Source of the DNA: Escallonia rubra
Lineage: Eukaryota > Streptophyta > Magnoliopsida > Escalloniales > Escalloniaceae
Reading direction: 5' to 3'
Assembly (NCBI GenBank): GCA_033065855.1
Contig: JAVXUO010001311.1
Coordinates: forward strand, 1,116,001 to 1,180,000
DNA length: 64,000 nt
Positions 61,000 through 64,000 of the stretch are shown in pieces. The translations under genes were made by a program, and so were the position numbers. How positions within the stretch are numbered: the first letter of the stretch is position 1; every line of letters starts with the position of its first letter. The notes beneath the pieces were generated by a model. It was given only the letters and a program-made list of their open reading frames with translations. It ran no database searches and had not been told where the DNA came from.

Positions 61000-61839
61000 T
61001 AACACAAGAAAGAGTTCTTTAGAACGACACTGCATCGGGATAGGTAGCCGATGGCCTTGAACCTTCCTGATATAGCTAAAAATACCTCTCCAATCTACGG
61101 ATGACCCGTGGCAGTTATGACACGTAACCCATACTGGCTCATTACTGATATAGCACTTACCATATCAATCACCGGGCAGAGTCCTAAAGAAACTCTAACT
61201 CTATCAGCTAAGATTGACATGAGATCCTCTAGGATCCTATTGAGATTTTGATTAGAGTTGGTCAAAGCTCAATCCTACTAGGACTTTGCTTGCTACCACT
61301 ATATAAAGAGGTCAAGCCCCCTCAGGTAAAGATAGGCTCACACACATATACACTGTGTCTTACTGTTTCTTCATAGTTCTACATTGTTAGCGATCTCTGA
61401 CTTAAGCATCGAAGCGTTCCCCCGCCGGAACCTCACCCGGCGGTCACTCCCTATTCTCTTTTGCAGGCCTGATTTCTGATGTGGTTCCCGATCCAATTTT
61501 TAGCTGCAACAGATTGGCGCCATCTGTGGGACCACGACAGGGAACATGGCCAATCATTCTTCTTCCAGTGACTCTTCATAGAGTCATTCCCAGAACCATC
61601 GTGCGCGAACTAGCAGCTATCATCGACCAAGTCATTCTAATGACCAACACTCGACCCCTTTATGCCGCCGTCGCGCCAGTTCTTCTGAAGATGTTTACGT
61701 CAACGTAACATCTGCTACTCCCGAATCAGAAACTAGACCTAAAAAAAAACCGATCTCCAATATCTACTCTGAAAAATGGTGACCTTCGTCATCACCTGAA
61801 CCATCAGCCATTCAAAACACCCCATGCCAACCTTACAAA
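61000..61839 (+). mobile_element. LTR retrotransposon fragment: LTR end, primer-binding site and gag start
   Basis: A TATA box (CTATATAAAG, about 61299-61308) and a leader lie in LTR-like DNA that ends CTGCAACA at about 61511. Directly after it comes TGGCGCCATCTGTGGG (61515-61530), a primer-binding site of the kind seen in plant Ty3/gypsy elements. An ATG at about 61546 starts a gag-like frame rich in Ser, His and Arg, with an early stop (about 61579) and open again to about 61780. The element is cut at 61840 by a CACTA transposon. The LTR left end is not resolved. Confidence 0.65.
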
Positions 61840-61859
61840 CACTACAAGAAAACAGACTT

Positions 61860-62195
61860 TTAGCGACGGGGAAATCCGTCGCTAAAAGCCCAAAATCCGT
61901 CGCTAAAGGAATTAGCGACGGATTCACCGTCGCTAAAAATCCCTCGTATAAAAGCCCGTCACTAATAGTTTAGCGACGGAATTTTTAAATCCGTCGCTAA
62001 ATATGTGATTTTTACCGACGGATTTATTTTTCATTAGCGACGGAATGTCCGTCGCTAATTATATTTTTCAAATTTTAATTTATTTTCTTTTTTGTCCAAT
62101 TAGCGACGGATTAAATATTTAGCGACGGAATATTCCGTCGCTAAATAGCTTATTTAGCGACGGAATATTCCGTCGCTAAATACTTAAATCCGTCG
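61860..62195. repeat. CACTA subterminal repeat array
   Basis: At least twelve copies of the GCGACGG core in both orientations, several arranged as inverted pairs (for example TTAGCGACGGAATATTCCGT at about 62119-62138, occurring twice). The regular consensus with few changes suggests a fairly young element. Confidence 0.9.
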
Positions 62196-62459
62196 CCAAA
62201 AGTCAATATTTTTTTTAAATATTTTTTTTTATTTTTCAATTACCTAAACCTGTACAGAAATACAATTCTCAACAACAACGCGCAATAAGCGAAATACAGA
62301 AAGAAATATATAATCAATAGGAAAAAATATTAATTATAAAAGAAACAAATACATGTACAAGCCGGGAACCGGAGATAGCCGGTTAGGAGAGGGGAGAAGA
62401 GTACAACCCGGGCGCGGGGGGGGGGGGGGAAGCTAGGAACGGGCACGGGAAGGGGCTCA

Positions 62460-64000
62460 TCAGGGGTTCCCGAGTCCCGGATCTGGATCCTGCTGATCCG
62501 GGGCCGGGGCGGCTGGTCCAGCAGTGCCCTGCTCCCTCATCATCCGGCACACCACTGTAGCAATGCGCTCGATATCCTCCTCGTGCAACTGAGGCCGAGG
62601 AGCCGGTGTCTGTGGAGGGGCAGCAGGGGGTGAGGACGCTCCTATCACGGCACGAGGAGTCGTGCTAGGCAGGCCGCGTATGCGGCCTTTCGGCCGATTC
62701 ACGACCTCCGGCGTATCCAGCCATCGCTTCAACCCCCCAGTACTCGCAGCCGTACTAGTGGACGCTGATGGCTGTCCGGACTGCTGCTCGGACCCCCTTA
62801 GCTGTTCATACGAGGCCTGCAAAAATAGTGGTTTAACGATATGTTATGGCATTAATTAACGAAACAGACATCGAGGATAGAAAGAAACAGATTAACTTAA
62901 ATAAATTGACTCACATCGATCCGCCGGGCAATATCTGAAATATAGTCGCCCGCCTGGTGCGTCTCGTCCTTGTCCTTCTTCCGCACGTGCGTCTGAGTAT
63001 AGGTCAGAGCTATGACCTCATCCTCCTCTAGATCCGGGTGCTCGACCGCGTTCATATGTCGGACGATGTCGTGTGGCACCGACCCCCCCGTGTGCGTCGG
63101 ATCTCTGTTCTGTCTGTTCTTAGCCCCGCTCTTACTCTTGGCGTCCCAACCTGGATCCGCAGCCCACCGATCTATCATCTCCCCCCATACACGGTGAGAT
63201 ATCCAATGTGGGGGATATTTCGTCATGTCCGTCATCGGGGCACCCGCGGGCAGCGCCCTCTTCGCCCGGTCCCGTGCATCGTGGAGCCATCGGCGGTAAT
63301 TCTTGCCGATATAGGCAAAGAAAGCCTGCTGCCCCAGTCCCTGCTGCCCCAGTCCCTGCTGCTCAGGCGTATCAAACGTGAACCCCTCCTGTAATGCATT
63401 CAATAACACAAATTAACAACATAAAACAAACTGTAATTTAACATTTACTAACGCTGAAAAAAATACTTCACCGTACCAGCCACTCCTCCCATAGGGCCTC
63501 CCTCGCAGCGGCATCCCATTCCTTCCAGTACAGGCGTGGCTCGAAGAATCGGCCCTTCACAAGAACGCCGATCTTCGTCCTCGCCATATTCTCCAGGATC
63601 CTGCCAAAGAAGTAATTAAATTAATTAATACAGTTCAAATATAAATTAACACCCAAAATTTTTAAACATAAGGCATGAGGTGATATTTTTAGTACTTACA
63701 GGCCCTCCTGCGTGAGCGTAACTCTCTGTTTACGCTGGGGGTCGATGCGTACCCCGCGTGTCGGACCACGGCCTCGTCGAGATCCTACAAAACACAGACA
63801 TTAATACAGTTCTAAAATAAGGCTAGCGAAAATGTAGGAAACACTGTTATCAACTATACCTGAGGTAGAACCCACGGAAGATGGAGACGGCTGGGGCGAC
63901 GGCGATGGCTGGGGCGACGGTGACGGCGACAGCTGGGGCTGGGCCCCCGATGGCTGTCCGCGATCACTCTGTGTCTCGTCATCAGTAGGCAATGACGAGG
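62460..64000 (-). CDS. CACTA-encoded Transposase_24 (Ptta/En/Spm)-type protein, 5' part outside the window
   Basis: Exons on minus: from beyond 64000 to 63860, 63784-63700, 63600-63477, 63388-62915, 62816-62460 (stop); all joins keep frame. The N-terminal part is Ser/Pro-rich with PSPSPQ repeats. The next exons give a basic stretch, RILENMARTKI-like text and FFEPRLYWKEWDAAAREALWEEWL, then the conserved block with WLHDARDRAKRA, PPHWISHRVWGEMIDRW, SKSGAKNRQNRD and HTGGSVPH, which is the plant Transposase_24 domain, the TNPA-like second protein of CACTA elements. The C-terminal exon is Pro/Ala/Gln-rich. It has a repeat of GLGQQ. GC content is well above the surrounding DNA. No disabling change is seen in the part present. 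Confidence 0.82.

Larger units (their letters stand above)
61840..64000 (-). mobile_element. CACTA (En/Spm) transposon, one end, running off the window
   Basis: The terminus CACTACAAGAAAA is at 61840-61852. From 61860 to about 62190 there are many direct and inverted copies of TTAGCGACGGA/TCCGTCGCTAA, the subterminal repeats that bind TNPA-type proteins. The minus-strand gene inside (next entry) reads toward this end. The second terminus lies beyond 64000. It inserted into the gag region of an LTR element. Confidence 0.92.

Noticed and set aside
62662..63394. Plus-strand ORFs (65-118 aa) in the CACTA element
   Set aside because: Shadows of the minus-strand transposase exons, caused by their high GC content.

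Overview
The window reads as nuclear DNA of a flowering plant, probably a eudicot. Its genes are split by many introns (one model here has 15 coding exons), three of the encoded proteins look plastid-targeted or plant-specific, and the spacers and introns hold a typical plant set of transposons (tRNA-derived SINE, 5'-truncated LINEs, long-TIR Mutator-like elements, hAT, CACTA, LTR elements). The species cannot be named from the sequence. There is no bacterial, organellar or CRISPR-like content.

Genes from left to right are: a MAKR6-like membrane-associated kinase regulator (minus, 408-1164); a four-exon CPBP/CAAX-type intramembrane protease with a plastid-like N-terminus (minus, 4427-12639); a five-exon G-type lectin S-receptor-like kinase closest to At5g24080 (plus, 18688-22513); a 15-exon LisH/coiled-coil/WD40 protein of the WDR91 family (plus, 25173-34555); a five-exon plastid-type FolD, methylene-THF dehydrogenase/cyclohydrolase (minus, 36299-40370); the Qc-SNARE SYP61 with seven coding exons (minus, 41660-45774, with a 5' UTR exon near 47850-47990); and an intronless-CDS PNO1-like KH protein for small-subunit ribosome assembly (minus, 58687-59385). 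I rebuilt the models by joining ORFs at splice sites. Every junction keeps frame and the product lengths fit the families (346, 858, 641, 369 and 247 aa).

The spaces between are repeat-rich: a SINE at 1446-1646; LINE fragments at 3200-3803 and 54780-55373; a Mutator-like element with a 9-bp target duplication in CPBP intron 1; similar fold-back elements in introns of the WDR91, FolD and SYP61 genes; an hAT element (51506-53730) inserted into a decayed coding relic; a direct segmental duplication (about 50.0-50.8 kb and 54.5-55.8 kb), one copy of which took a LINE; minisatellites; and at the right edge LTR-retrotransposon remains whose gag start is cut by a CACTA element (from 61840) that runs off the window.

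The genes are ordinary housekeeping or signalling genes and form no operon or pathway unit. The most noteworthy signals are the two apparent U12-type introns (one AT-AC) plus one GC-AG intron in the WDR91 homologue, and the several transposon insertions whose target duplications or empty sites can be read directly. I found no convincing undescribed gene system.
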